A stretch of DNA of 64,000 bases from Isoperla grammatica. Its lineage: Eukaryota > Arthropoda > Insecta > Plecoptera > Perlodidae. The notes under the pieces were generated by a model. The model saw only the letters and a program-made list of their open reading frames with translations, was not told the origin of the DNA and did no database searches. Below, piece after piece: positions 36,501 to 48,607 of the stretch. Within the stretch, counting starts at the first letter, position 1; every line of letters begins with the position of its first letter. The stretch lies in NCBI GenBank assembly GCA_945910005.1, contig CAMDTW010000004.1:1-64000 (forward strand), written 5' to 3'. The position numbers and the translations under genes were made by a program.

Positions 36501-39341
36501 ACAAGTTTAGTGTGCGGTGCACGGACAAGGAATACTATAGGCCCACTGTCCGTCTTGGAGCGTGACAAGTTTAGTGTGCGGTGCACGGACAAGGAATACT
36601 ATAGGCCCACTGTCCGTCTTGGAGCGTGACAAGTTTAGTGTGCGGTGCACGGACAAGGAATACTATAGGCCCACTGTCCGTCTTGGAGCGTGACAAGTTT
36701 AGTGTGCGGTGCACGGACAAGGAATACTATAGGCCCACTGTCCGTCTTGGAGCGTGACAAGTTTAGTGTGCGGTGCACGGACAAGGAATACTATAGGCCC
36801 ACTGTCCGTCTTGGAGCGTGACAAGGTTAGTGTGCAGTGCACGGACAAGGAATACTATAGGCCCACTGTCCGTCTTGGAGCGTGACAAGTTTAGTGTGCG
36901 GTGCACGGACAAGGAATACTATAGGCCCACTGTCCGTCTTGGAGCGTGACAAGTTTAGTGTGCGGTGCACGGACAAGGAATACTATAGGCCCACTGTCCG
37001 TCTTGGAGCGTGACAAGTTTAGTGTGCGGTGCACGGACAAGGAATACTATAGGCCCACTGTCCGTCTTGGAGCGTGACAAGTTTAGTGTGCGGTGCACGG
37101 ACAAGGAATACTATAGGCCCACTGTCCGTCTTGGAGCGTGACAAGGTTAGTGCGCAGTGCACGGACAAGGAATACTATAGGCCCACTGTCCGTCTTGGAG
37201 CGTGACAAGTTTAGTGTGCGGTGCACGGACAAGGAATACTATAGGCCCACTGTCCGTCTTGGAGCGTGACAAGTTTAGTGTGCGGTGCACGGACAAGGAA
37301 TACTATAGGCCCACTGTCCGTCTTGGAGCGTGACAAGTTTAGTGTGCGGTGCACGGACAAGGAATACTATAGGCCCACTGTCCGTCTTGGAGCGTGACAA
37401 GTTTAGTGTGCGGTGCACGGACAAGGAATACTATAGGCCCACTGTCCGTCTTGGAGCGTGACAAGGTTAGTGCGCAGTGCACGGACAAGGAATACTATAG
37501 GCCCACTGTCCGTCTTGGAGCGTGACAAGTTTAGTGTGCGGTGCACGGACAAGGAATACTATAGGCCCACTGTCCGTCTTGGAGCGTGACAAGTTTAGTG
37601 TGCGGTGCACGGACAAGGAATACTATAGGCCCACTGTCCGTCTTGGAGCGTGACAAGGTTAGTGTGCAGTGCACGGACAAGGAATACTATAGGCCCACTG
37701 TCCGTCTTGGAGCGTGACAAGTTTAGTGTGCGGTGCACGGACAAGGAATACTATAGGCCCACTGTCCGTCTTGGAGCGTGACAAGTTTAGTGTGCGGTGC
37801 ACGGACAAGGAATACTATAGGCCCACTGTCCGTCTTGGAGCGTGACAAGTTTAGTGCGCAGTGCACGGACAAGGAATACTATAGGCCCACTGTCCGTCTT
37901 GGAGCGTGACAAGTTTAGTGTGCGGTGCACGGACAAGGAATACTAAAGGCCCATTGTCCGTCTTGGAGCGTGACAAGTTTAGTGTGCGGTGCACGGACAA
38001 GGAATACTATAGGCCCACTGTCCGTCTTGGAGCGTGACAAGTTTAGTGTGCGGTGCACGGACAAGGAATACTATAGGCCCACTGTCCGTCTTGGAGCGTG
38101 ACAAGTTTAGTGTGCGGTGCACGGACAAGGAATACTATAGGCCCACTGTCCGTCTTGGAGCGTGACAAGTTTAGTGTGCGGTGCACGGACAAGGAATACT
38201 ATAGGCCCACTGTCCGTCTTGGAGCGTGACAAGTTTAGTGTGCAGTGCACGGACAAGGAATACTATAGGCCCACTGTCCGTCTTGGAGCGTGACAAGTTT
38301 AGTGTGCAGTGCACGGACAAGGAATACTATAGGCCCACTGTCCGTCTTGGAGCGTGACAAGGTTAGTGCGCAGTGCACGGACAAGGAATACTATAGGCCC
38401 ACTGTCCGTCTTGGAGCGTGACAAGTTTAGTGTGCAGTGCACGGACAAGGAATACTATATGTGCACTGCCCGTCTTGGAGCGTGACAAGTTTAGTGTGCA
38501 GTGCACGGACAAGGAATACTATAGGCCCACTGTCCGTCTTGGAGCGTGACAAGTTTAGTGTGCAGTGCACGGACAAGGAATACTATAGGCCCACTGTCCG
38601 TCTTGGAGCGTGACAAGGTTAGTGCGCAGTGCACGGACAAGGAATACTATAGGCCCACTGTCCGTCTTGGAGCGTGACAAGGTTAGTGCGCGGTGCACGG
38701 ACAAGGAATACTATAGGCCCACTGTCCGTCTTGGAGCGTGACAAGTTTAGTGTGCGGTGCACGGACAAGGAATACTATAGGCCCACTGTCCGTCTTGGAG
38801 CGTGACAAGTTTAGTGTGCAGTGCACGGACAAGGAATACTATAGGCCCACTGTCCGTCTTGGAGCGTGACAAGTTTAGTGTGCAGTGCACGGACAAGGAA
38901 TACTATAGGCCCACTGTCCGTCTTGGAGCGTGACAAGTTTAGTGTGCAGTGCACGGACAAGGAATACTATAGGCCCACTGTCCGTCTTGGAGCGTGACAA
39001 GTTTAGTGTGCGGTGCACGGACAAGGAATACTATAGGCCCACTGTCCGTCTTGGAGCGTGACAAGTTTAGTGTGCGGTGCACGGACAAGGAATACTATAG
39101 GCCCACTGTCCGTCTTGGAGCGTGACAAGTTTAGTGTGCAGTGCACGGACAAGGAATACTATAGGCCCACTGTCCGTCTTGGAGCGTGACAAGGTTAGTG
39201 CGCAGTGCACGGACAAGGAATACTATAGGCCCACTGTCCGTCTTGGAGCGTGACAAGTTTAGTGTGCGGTGCACGGACAAGGAATACTATAGGCCCACTG
39301 TCCGTCTTGGAGCGTGACAAGGTTAGTGCGCAGTGCATGGA
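30509..39341 (+). repeat. 64-bp satellite array (138 copies)
   Basis: Units containing ACAAGGAATACTATAGGCCC, ACTGTCCGTCTTGGAGCGTG and GTGCACGGAC repeat every 64 bp (for example GGAGCGTGAC at 30541 and 30605). The length of 8833 bp equals 138 units to within a base, so indels are nearly absent. Common variants are GTGCGGTGC/GTGCAGTGC, ATAGGCCC/ATAGACCC and CAAGTTTAGTGTG/CAAGGTTAGTGCG. A rare variant reading TATATGTGCACTGCCC occurs twice (about 33465 and 38457). Confidence 0.97.
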
Positions 39342-39489
39342 CTGGGAAAAGGGAAAACTGTTGGCTCACTGGGGGGAAAGAGTTAAGGCCCCCTACAAGG
39401 GGGGGGGGGGGGGCCTTTGGCACCCCCTTCGCGACACGCCTATGGCAGAGTAACAATAACTTAAACTGTTAAAAAGGTGTGTGTAGTTT
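39342..39489. other. Junction after the 64-bp satellite
   Basis: Short spacer with a poly-G run at 39399-39413. No gene. Confidence 0.4.
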
Positions 39490-39585
39490 ACCGTTGGCGG
39501 GTATCGAACCCGCAATCGCCCGAATTAGAGTCCAACCGCCTCACGTGCGGTGGCTAAGGTCGCTCGCCGCTCGTGTGTAGGCAAT
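39490..39585 (-). repeat. tRNA-like SINE head
   Basis: On the minus strand a perfect T-arm (GCGGG stem around TTCGATA, B-box GGTTCGATACC at 39510-39500) is preceded by GGACTCTAATTCGG, the same anticodon-side wording as in the SINE at 30 kb (GGACTCTAACTCGG). A complete cloverleaf with D-arm and acceptor stem is not evident, so I read it as the head of a tRNA-derived SINE rather than a tRNA gene. Confidence 0.5.
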
Positions 39586-40473
39586 GAATAATAGCCCAGC
39601 TGCAAATAAAATTCGCAATCGTCCAATAGTTCTATTTTTATTATTCTAAGACCCATTCTATATGCTGGGCTTTTACTACAGTTCTTTAAACGCGTATATG
39701 ACGTCATTTCCCTGATACATAAATACCGGCGCCATTGCTTTCGTTTGAGGGAGACGGTGGCTCTGGCAACTCCGCGTTTCCATTTCTGTGAACACTCTTG
39801 ACTTTACATTATTGTAATTAAGGCCAGCGTAGGGCACAATGCCCTCTTTAGCCTGAAGAGTGATGATTGATGAATGATAATGAGGAAGGGAGGAGGTGAA
39901 GCCTGGTACCGGCACGTTGCCTACTCCTGTCGAAAAGTACCAAGGGGACCATCGGCTTTACGTCCCATCCGAAAGGACGGTGTAACTTTGACCAGTCATA
40001 TAGGTTCCTCCACTAACCTGGACTGCCGAGCAGTTGACGAGAAGATTGATAATGCGAGTAGAAACATAGCTGCCCTCAAGCGCATTCAAAGACCGAGATA
40101 TGACGTGTTATTAGCTTGGTCTTTGTGGACATGCCAATCACTGATGCTAAGACTCACAACACAACCAATTTGTCTTCTCAGCAACAGTTACTTGCGTTCA
40201 GTTGCTGCTGTATTTACGTCAGACAGGAGCTACCCTTGGTCTAAGGAGCTACCGTGCGATACGGGCTGTTTGCGCTTTTGGTTACCTTGTTGTGTTCTGT
40301 GTAACGCTGAAAATTACTCATACAAGTCTTTCAATAGTTATATATATTATTTTTATCATATAGTCTTTAGTCATGTCTCATGAGTGCTCAATAATCGTGG
40401 TGTTGCACACCAATACTGCAAAATATTAGCAAAGCATGGTATTCTTTTCGCACACCCAATACAATATGTTACA
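39586..40473. other. Unassigned region with a middle-repetitive look
   Basis: The stretch at 39900-40000 (GGCACGTTGCCTACTCCTGT, then CCATCGGCTTTACGTCCCAT) looks like a dispersed insect repeat I have seen but cannot name. The 169-codon frame at 39874-40383 has no recognisable domain and I do not call it a gene. Confidence 0.3.
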
Positions 40474-41064
40474 AGTCCGCGTACACACTTGCGCATTTCC
40501 GCGCGCCGCGAGCTGCGCCGTGCAACATTTCGGCGATCCACCCAGAGTCGGTATTTCGACGAACCTCAATCAAAGGGATGCGCGCGCGCACGTTGCAGCC
40601 AGTGTGGACGGGCGCGCGCGCATTCGGTCGCGCACCGTGCGGGATCCACTATAGTTTCATTTCATCCACTATAGCATCTACTATAGTTTCTTCTTTCACC
40701 TTTGAGTTGTCATACGTGGAACATGGAGTGGACTAATGACTTATATTGCTCAACTTAATCGAGGTATACAAAACTAAAAAAGAGGTTCAGTAGAACTCGA
40801 AGCACAAGTACCAATTTAATCGGTTGATAAAAAATGATTCGTGGGAGGAAATATCTGTTCAACTGGGATTTTCTGTTGACGAGTGTCAACAGAAAATGAA
40901 ATCTTGTTGTCTTCTTTGCGGCAGGAGAAGGGGATAGTGAAAAAGAACCAACTATCAGTTCTTAGACATATAGTTGGTCCAAGTACCAGATGAAGACTGC
41001 AGGCCCCACGGACCACTTGGATCGCGGCGCAGTTGCACGGAAATGCGCAAGTGTGTACGCGGCT
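40474..41064 (+). mobile_element. PIF/Harbinger-like remnant (PIF-2)
   Basis: The left terminus (40474-40501) and the complement of the right terminus (41037-41064) share CCGCGTACACACTTGCGCAT and the following TTCCG. The ends resemble those of PIF-1 (AGCCGCG start). Inside is a broken MADF-domain gene, as expected for this superfamily. The target duplication is not clean: TTA follows the right end, but the left flank reads ACA. No transposase is present. The left half is extremely CpG-rich with CGCGCGCG runs near 40580 and 40611. Confidence 0.65.
40723..40993 (+). pseudogene. MADF-domain gene of PIF-2, broken
   Basis: The ATG at 40723 starts MEWTNDL. After a frameshift near 40745 the frame reads NLIEVYKTKKEVQ, a stop, then NDSWEEISVQLGFSVDECQQ and KMKS, and after another shift SLRQEKGIVKK before a stop at 40991-40993. 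The order WTxDL, LIExYK, WxEISxxLG, VxExxxKMxxL, xxxFRREKxK is that of MADF proteins encoded by PIF/Harbinger elements. At least one stop and two shifts make it non-functional. Confidence 0.65.
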
Positions 41065-41616
41065 TATCGTCCGCGGGAGAAGATATTCGTACGGGCTAGA
41101 CACGGACTAACAGAGTAGAATAACAAGCTCTATAATATAGAACTGTTGAGTTGTGATAAATCCTGACGAATACAAATTTTATTCTCCCTGCCTGATTTCG
41201 GGCGGCCCTTTATGAATACTAAAGAATGTAAATGCGTAATAATGTGCTTCCCCTGGGTCTGCTGGTGTTATTGCCCGTACGTGGATATGCTGCATCTCAT
41301 GATTTTGCTTTTTCTTATCACGAATTACCTTTGTGCTTCTCTACTTCTATTTAGGAAATGTTCAGAAATAATCACCTGTCATTAGACTTACTTGTTAATT
41401 ATTATTACATTATATTTTTAGCATATGCTTTAGTATAAGGTTTTTAGTATTAGTTTTTACTATTAGTTTAGTATTAGTATTTAGTAACACTTTACATTAA
41501 CATGGATGTATAGGACACAACCCATGTGCATGGACCGTCGGTTAGCTCCTGCATCCTTTCATACATTAATATTTAGCAATTACCTTGCAATGTACAATGT
41601 CAGATATTGATACATA
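41065..41616. other. Unassigned spacer
   Basis: AT-rich; TTAGTATTAG-type words recur near 41430-41490. No gene. Confidence 0.4.
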
Positions 41617-41860
<244 letters not shown>

Positions 41861-41935
41861 CGCAAATAAGATCATATCATTATGCAGTGTATACTATGAA
41901 CAAGTACTAATAAGACAGTAACGACTGAAGTTGAA

Positions 41936-42146
41936 CAAGGTACCTCATGGAAATACTTGACATTACATCTGTATTGTCCGTATAACATGTAAACACCGGC
42001 TTTGACTGAGATTGACGACTGTTTAAACTAGTAACATGTGATTAGTGTAGTTAAATAAGGTAGACACATGGAAATACTTGACATTACGTCCGTATAACAT
42101 GTTAACGCTTGTTTTGACCGAGATTGTATGATTGTGATACATTCAA
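41936..42146 (+). mobile_element. Two 5'-truncated tails of the R4/Dong-type LINE
   Basis: The words CATGGAAATACTTGACATT, CCGTATAACATGT and TTTGACYGAGATTG occur twice, at about 41946-42015 and 42066-42130. They match the 3' end of the full-length LINE at 46625-46690 (CATGGAAATACTTGACATT, CCGTACAACATGT, TTTTGACCGAG). The second tail runs into a TAA array, the first does not. They are best explained as older, severely truncated insertions at the same microsatellite locus. Confidence 0.75.
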
Positions 42147-42147
42147 T

Positions 42148-42149
42148 AA

Positions 42150-42194
<45 letters not shown>
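42148..42194. repeat. (TAA)n tract at the 5' boundary of the LINE
   Basis: About 47 bp of AAT repeats following the truncated tail and directly preceding the full-length LINE. Confidence 0.9.
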
Positions 42195-42808
42195 TACCTG
42201 GTAACCCCTTAAAGTCTACACGTTCCCAGTCGCTGCTGATAATATATCGCATTTCAAAGGGAAAAAGCTGTAATCAACCAACCATTTTCACGGCATTGAG
42301 ATCTACGAGTGATTTACTACAAGAAGACATAAAGGGAAGTACCAGTATCCATTACTTTGTATATAAATAGAAGTTTAATTTTGTAGGCTTACATTTTAGT
42401 CCAGGGCCTTGCTTGAGAAACATAGGAACAGTTGAATTTAGTGTTGATTTTGACAGATTGAAGCTAGATCTGGACACGTCAAGGTCTTGTACTTATAATT
42501 TGATTCGATAATATTGTAACTAGATATATGTTTTACGGTTGTATGTAAGCACTTTTTATTTGTTTCCAGAATTAAGAAGATTTCGTCTTCAAAATCTGTG
42601 AAATTTGAAACTGTCATTCAACTCCAACTCAGCGCCTTGTAATTGCGTGTGTTATTTATTGACGGGGCACGGCCAAGTTGCGAGTGTAAAGAAAAGTGTG
42701 ACATTAAGTGCTTTGATTTCTTTGAAAAACAATATTAACTTTCTGTAACAAAGAACTTAGTTTGACAGGACAATGAACTTTGACATTTAGTAAATAAACA
42801 AACAGATT

Positions 42809-45800
42809 ATGGATGCTTCTGATGTATTATCGCAACAGACCACCAAATCTGGAAAAGTGAGGCAGCGTATCAAATGGACAGATAATATGAACATTTGTGT
42901 GATGCGCAACTACTATAGAATTACGTTATTAGAAACTAGATTAGTTGGATATCGACAAGAACTGCACCGAGCGTTTACACGTGAATACCCATTGGTAGAT
43001 GTAACCGAACAAAGAGTAGCAGACCAAAGGAGAATAATTGTAAGTAATGGTATGCTACCATTTAATCTATTGAACGTAATAAGACATGAAGTAGAGGAAG
43101 AACTACAAATAGATCAAGAAAATGAAGAGGATTTGGCGAACGAGGAGCACATCATGGAAGCATCAAGAAACGATGACCATCTACGACAAGAATTAATGGA
43201 ACAAGTAGATCTACCAGAAGGCCAGAACACACAAGAGGTACATCACCAACATCCACCTATTAATCACATTGAACAAGAAGAGAATACAAGAGGAAACACA
43301 CAAGAAATAGACGAGTTAAAGAACATATTACATTTAGCTTTTGAAAATGCTTTGTCAGAATTTGCACATATAGAACCGAACAAGAGACCTAGAATTCCTA
43401 AACCTAAACAGTCTAAGCAAATGGACATAATAATGCACGTAATGAACGCACATATATTGTTAGATTACGCGAAGAAAGAATTGTCGTTTGAGGAAGTGCA
43501 TGCAGCAATATATTGTGGAGCCGTAGCAGTGGTCAGACAATTAGGATTAAAAATAAAGTTGGTACATTCTCAGAACATAAAAACAAATAAGACTCCAAAA
43601 TGGGAACGAAGATTAGTCAAACGCATCAACGAGTTAAGGAGAGATATTGGGAGATTAGAACAATTCAGGATGGGTAATAGATCTAAAAAGATATTACAAT
43701 ATTGCCAACACATATTTGAAAGGTTTAAAATCCATACTATACATGAAACACCGAACGAGGCTACAAACGAATATTTGGATACTCTAAAGCAAAAAGTAAG
43801 TGCATTAGCCAAAAGACTTCGAAGATATAAAGAGTGTAGTGATAGAAAAGAACAAAACGAAATGTTTAAAGAAAAAGAAAAAGAATTCTATCAGCAAATT
43901 AACAATAAAGAAGAAATAGTAGGCAATGGTATACCATCGAAGACGGAGATTGAGCAATTTTGGGGTGGGATATGGAGTAACCCATTAATGCACAATCACA
44001 ATGCAATATGGATTCAAGATGAAATTGAGGCAATGAGTGATATCGAAGAAATGACATTTGATGGCATCAGTGTAAATGATATAAAATCAACGATACGAAA
44101 TACTCATAATTGGAAAGCACCCGGTAACGATAACATTCAAAATTTTTGGTACAAGAAGTTTTCAAACATGCACACCCAGATTGCTAAATGTCTTAATGAA
44201 TTTATATTAGGAGACAAGGATTTACCAGATTTCTTTACTGAAGGAATAACATTTCTTAAACCAAAAGATAATGACACCAAAAATCCAAGTAAATATAGAC
44301 CAATTACATGCTTACCTACTATTTACAAAATCTTGACATCGTGCATAACAAATAAAATATATAGTCACTGCGAAGAACACAATATATTAGCTGAAGAACA
44401 AAAGGGATGTCGTAAATTGTCGCAAGGGTGTAAGGAACAATTAATTATCGATTCTGTTGTAATGAACCAAGCTTTCAACAAGAAGAGAAACATTCACGTT
44501 AGCTATATTGATTACAAGAAAGCGTATGATTCGTCACCACATTCGTGGCTAATACAGATACTGGAAATTTATAAAGTAAACCCATTGATAGTAAACTTTT
44601 TGCGGACAGCGATGACGAGTTGGAAAACAACATTAAAGTTAAACGTAGGCAAAGAGCAGATATGTACTGACCCAGTTAACATCCGACGAGGTATTTTTCA
44701 AGGTGACTCGTTTAGTGCGTTATGGTTTTGTCTTTCATTAAATCCATTATCTCATATACTAAACAAATCTACACATGGTTTCAAGATAAAGGACGGTAAT
44801 ACGGTTTGCCACACACTTTCACATCTATTCTACATGGACGATCTCAAGCTATATGCTTTAAATGCGACACACATGACGAATCTTCTTAACTCAACGTTAG
44901 AATTCAGTAGAGATATATGTATGGATTTTGGAATTGATAAATGTAAGTCACTTCATGTCATCAAAGGAAAGATTACGAAATTAGAAGAGTTTGAAATTGA
45001 CGAAGACAACCGGATTGGAGTAATGGACGAAGAAGATATATACAAATATCTAGGATTTGCGCAGGCTAAACGAATTGATCATAAACTGATGAAAAGTAAA
45101 CTAATTTCTGCATACAAGAAACGAATAGGATCCATTTTAAAAACACAATTGAATGGTAAAAACAAGATCAAAGCAATTAACACTTATGCTATACCGGTAC
45201 TAACATATTCATTTGGAATTATTAACTGGACACAGACAGAACTTCATGCCCTAGAAATTCTCACCCGCACAACATTCACCAAATACAGAAGTCATCACCC
45301 TAAGTCAGCAATAGAACGAGTGACTCTACCTAGAGAAAAAGGGGGAAGAGGCTTGATTGATTTAAACAATTTATATTATAAACAAATTGAAATTCTGAGA
45401 AAGTACTTTTATACAAAATGCCCACATTCACAACTTCATAGAGCTATAGTATCGGCAGACAAGTCGCTTTCTCCCCTCAATTTAAATGACGGAAATTTAA
45501 ACTTGCTTCAAAAACTAAATTCTGACACAGCAAAAGAGATCAGAATATCAGAAAAGACGTTACATAGCAGACATTATAAAGAACTTCTTAAGGATAGCGT
45601 CGATAGGGTAGCATCGAACAAATGGTTAACGTCCGGGGACATTTTCAGCGAAACAGAGGGATTTATGATCGCTATTCAAGATAAAGTAATCAAGACTAAC
45701 AATTACAAAAAATACATACTGAAAGACGTCACAGTGGAAGATAAATGTAGAAAATGTAATTTGAAGGGCGAAACAATTGAACATATCGTATCTGGGTGCA

Positions 45801-46318
45801 AAATGCTTTGTCAAACAGATTATCTCCATAGGCATAACCAAGTTGCAAACATTGTACATCAAAAATTAGCCATGAAGTATAAACTTATAAACACAACCAC
45901 TGCGTATTACAAATACAAGCCTGAAAAGGTATTAGATAGTAAAGACTACAAATTATATTACGACCGGGCAGTTATTACAGACCAAACCATACATCACAAT
46001 AGACCGGATATTATATTTATTGACAAGAAGAAACGAGAAACGATTTTAATTGATGTTGCCGTCCCTTTATGCCACAATGTAGAGACAACTTGGCGGGAAA
46101 AGATAAACAGATATAAGGAATTATCAATTGAAATAAAAAGGTTGTGGAAGCAGAATAATGTAACTGTTATACCGTTAATTATATCAGCAAATGGCATTGT
46201 TCCACGTAAACTCCATGACAGTATTAAACTAATTGGTCTCCAACCGAACATATACATCGAGATGCAAAAAGCAATTATTTTGAACACGTGTAGGATAGTG
46301 CGAAAATTTTTGAACTAA
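42809..46318 (+). CDS. R4/Dong-type LINE polyprotein: reverse transcriptase and restriction-like endonuclease
   Basis: The 1169-codon ORF is open throughout. The N-terminus (KWTDNMNICVMRNYY, VTEQRVADQRR) is typical of this LINE group. The reverse transcriptase spans about residues 470-760: YRPITCLPTIYKIL, YIDYKKAYDS near 569 (first catalytic Asp), RRGIFQGDSFSALWF, and FYMDD near 673-677. A zinc finger of CX2CX8HX4C form (CRKCNLKGETIEHIVSGC) lies at about 980-997. The restriction-like endonuclease follows with RPDIIFID at about 1065 and DVAVP at about 1082, the PD...D catalytic pair, then a lysine-rich helix. It nicks target DNA and copies its own RNA there. All catalytic residues look intact, so the copy may be active or recently so. 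The start is the first ATG of the open frame. Confidence 0.92.
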   Translation: MDASDVLSQQTTKSGKVRQRIKWTDNMNICVMRNYYRITLLETRLVGYRQELHRAFTREYPLVDVTEQRVADQRRIIVSNGMLPFNLLNVIRHEVEEELQIDQENEEDLANEEHIMEASRNDDHLRQELMEQVDLPEGQNTQEVHHQHPPINHIEQEENTRGNTQEIDELKNILHLAFENALSEFAHIEPNKRPRIPKPKQSKQMDIIMHVMNAHILLDYAKKELSFEEVHAAIYCGAVAVVRQLGLKIKLVHSQNIKTNKTPKWERRLVKRINELRRDIGRLEQFRMGNRSKKILQYCQHIFERFKIHTIHETPNEATNEYLDTLKQKVSALAKRLRRYKECSDRKEQNEMFKEKEKEFYQQINNKEEIVGNGIPSKTEIEQFWGGIWSNPLMHNHNAIWIQDEIEAMSDIEEMTFDGISVNDIKSTIRNTHNWKAPGNDNIQNFWYKKFSNMHTQIAKCLNEFILGDKDLPDFFTEGITFLKPKDNDTKNPSKYRPITCLPTIYKILTSCITNKIYSHCEEHNILAEEQKGCRKLSQGCKEQLIIDSVVMNQAFNKKRNIHVSYIDYKKAYDSSPHSWLIQILEIYKVNPLIVNFLRTAMTSWKTTLKLNVGKEQICTDPVNIRRGIFQGDSFSALWFCLSLNPLSHILNKSTHGFKIKDGNTVCHTLSHLFYMDDLKLYALNATHMTNLLNSTLEFSRDICMDFGIDKCKSLHVIKGKITKLEEFEIDEDNRIGVMDEEDIYKYLGFAQAKRIDHKLMKSKLISAYKKRIGSILKTQLNGKNKIKAINTYAIPVLTYSFGIINWTQTELHALEILTRTTFTKYRSHHPKSAIERVTLPREKGGRGLIDLNNLYYKQIEILRKYFYTKCPHSQLHRAIVSADKSLSPLNLNDGNLNLLQKLNSDTAKEIRISEKTLHSRHYKELLKDSVDRVASNKWLTSGDIFSETEGFMIAIQDKVIKTNNYKKYILKDVTVEDKCRKCNLKGETIEHIVSGCKMLCQTDYLHRHNQVANIVHQKLAMKYKLINTTTAYYKYKPEKVLDSKDYKLYYDRAVITDQTIHHNRPDIIFIDKKKRETILIDVAVPLCHNVETTWREKINRYKELSIEIKRLWKQNNVTVIPLIISANGIVPRKLHDSIKLIGLQPNIYIEMQKAIILNTCRIVRKFLN

Positions 46319-46508
46319 GAAGAATGAAGACTTCAAGAAGTTCTCCATCCCGATGGTGGTTTTCGTGGTTTCCACCGTACAAAGAGCGAATGCTGGGATG
46401 AGTACAAATCGGCCACGACCGTACATAGCATCCACAGTTCGGTTTGGAAAAAATAATGTGGACAATGATATATTAAGTAGTATAGCCAAATGTGGGCATT
46501 TGAGAAGC

Positions 46509-46582
46509 AGAAGAAGAAGAAGAAGAAGAAGAAGAAGAAGAAGAAGAAGAAGAAGAAGAAGAAGAAGAAGAAGAAGAAGAAG
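46509..46582. repeat. (AAG)n tract in the LINE 3' region
   Basis: About 74 bp of GAAGAA repeats between the ORF and the conserved tail. Poly-Arg and poly-Ser frames through it are meaningless. Confidence 0.95.
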
Positions 46583-46701
46583 ATGTATTAAGTAGTTTTA
46601 AGTAGATTTTCATAAGGTAAACACATGGAAATACTTGACATTTGTGTCCGTACAACATGTTTATGCCGGTTTTGACCGAGTTTGTATGTATTGCAACAAT
46701 A

Positions 46702-46702
46702 A

Positions 46703-46788
<86 letters not shown>
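46702..46788. repeat. (TAA)n tract at the 3' boundary of the LINE
   Basis: About 87 bp of AAT repeats directly after the LINE tail; together with 42148-42194 it shows that the element sits in a TAA microsatellite. Confidence 0.93.
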
Positions 46789-46791
<3 letters not shown>

Positions 46792-46853
46792 TTATAGTAA
46801 TAAAATCGCGATTTGTGTGTATATTTTTCCAGTTGCATTTGGTTGTTTGTTGA

Positions 46854-47449
<596 letters not shown>

Positions 47450-48200
47450 TTTAGTAGTCCATTAGGTGCTAAGGAAGCGACCCTCCCCCCCCCCCCCCCC
47501 CCCCCCCCCGCCCCCTGGCGCAAATTTTCACGATAGCAGTTCGATAGAGAAAAAAATTGAGAATTCATAATTCACTTGTTTGCCACGTGACAGCTGGGGC
47601 GTTTGGCCTCCAGGGGTGTCCAAAGTTGAGATTTTCAAAACTTGAATTTGTCACTTTTCTCAAAGTATTTGTGAATTTGTAATTATTCTTTCATAAAGTG
47701 ATGTATAGTAGTATTTTATTATTTTTAGTACAAAAAAACAAAGATAATTCATTAAGGGGTGTCCAAATAAAAATATAAACATTTTTACCACTGTATACAA
47801 CTGTTACATGCAATTTTTGGCACATCCTGATTGGAAAAAGATCCATATAGTAGTATAATGATTCATACAACTTATTTAAAACAGATAATGAAGAATTTTT
47901 TTTAAAGGGGTGCCCAAAATGCTGGATTTCTTATTAGGATCAATATGAGAACAATGTAAGAAGACGAAATATATGTATGCGTGGTACCAAAATCAGTAAA
48001 CCCACTTATTAATAAGCATTTATTTAATCCATAACATTTACATAGTCAGGGGTGTCCATAATTTAATGTTTCAATTAATTAATTGCCTAATTATATTACT
48101 CGATGGAAAAATGCTGTCAGAGTTTTGTCATCATCGAGTCGAAATAAAATACAAAACAGAACTATTTTATTTTTTAGATAGGGTTGTCCAAAAATTCAAT
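47450..48200 (+). repeat. LTIR-2 left inverted arm with five spaced GGGGTGTCC motifs
   Basis: The outer 190 bp pairs closely with the right arm; farther in, mainly the spaced motif remains recognisable, each embedded in AT-rich sequence. A poly-C run at 47485-47509 corresponds to a G-rich stretch at 51229-51242 in the right arm. Confidence 0.65.
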
Positions 48201-48607
48201 ACAAATAAACTTCAATTTACATGGCAATAAATAAACCGTCACTTTCTTCATTTTAAGCGACGATCTCCTAAAATGGACGAAGTTTTGTAGTTTTTCTAAG
48301 AGTGGAGAATTACTGGGATATCTGTAAATAGACGAATAATCATGGAATTGGTTTGCAAACTTACACAATGTTGCTGTAGGTACTTTCATATTGTCTAACC
48401 AAAAGCATAAGGAAGCCAAAATTAAATTAATACGGAATTCCGATTGAAAATCAAGGGAAACGGTTTAACTAACGCCGGGTGTTTGTTGTATACGGAAAGT
48501 TTGCTGTGAAGGTAGGAATGAAGTGTGTTCAGTTTTGTGTAATTTATATGTTATTGCTCATTGTTTCATTGGAACCTGTTCCTTCGTTCCTCTCTCTCTC
48601 CCTCTAG
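48201..48607. other. LTIR-2 interior, 3' of the decayed gene
   Basis: AT-rich; an 81-codon minus-strand frame at 48174-48419 is not recognisable. A CT-rich run lies at 48590-48605. Confidence 0.35.

Larger units (their letters stand above)
42195..46701 (+). mobile_element. R4/Dong-type non-LTR retrotransposon, apparently full length
   Basis: The element lies between two TAA arrays (42148-42194 and 46702-46788). It has a 5' untranslated region of about 614 bp, a single uninterrupted ORF (42809-46318) and a 3' untranslated region of about 380 bp containing an (AAG)n tract and a tail shared with the truncated copies upstream. R4/Dong-clade LINEs have one ORF with a C-terminal restriction-like endonuclease, and Dong of silkworm is known from TAA repeats, which matches both the protein and the flanks here. 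Confidence 0.85.

Noticed and set aside
19690..39341. CRISPR-like arrays
   Set aside because: The 77-bp and 64-bp repeats are contiguous tandem units without unique spacers, in a eukaryotic context.
39490..39585. A functional tRNA gene on the minus strand
   Set aside because: Only the T-arm and B-box are convincing; D-arm and acceptor stem do not form, and the anticodon-side wording is shared with the SINE at 30 kb.
39874..40383. 169-codon ORF as a gene
   Set aside because: Composition and lack of any domain suggest chance; part of it overlaps wording typical of dispersed repeats.
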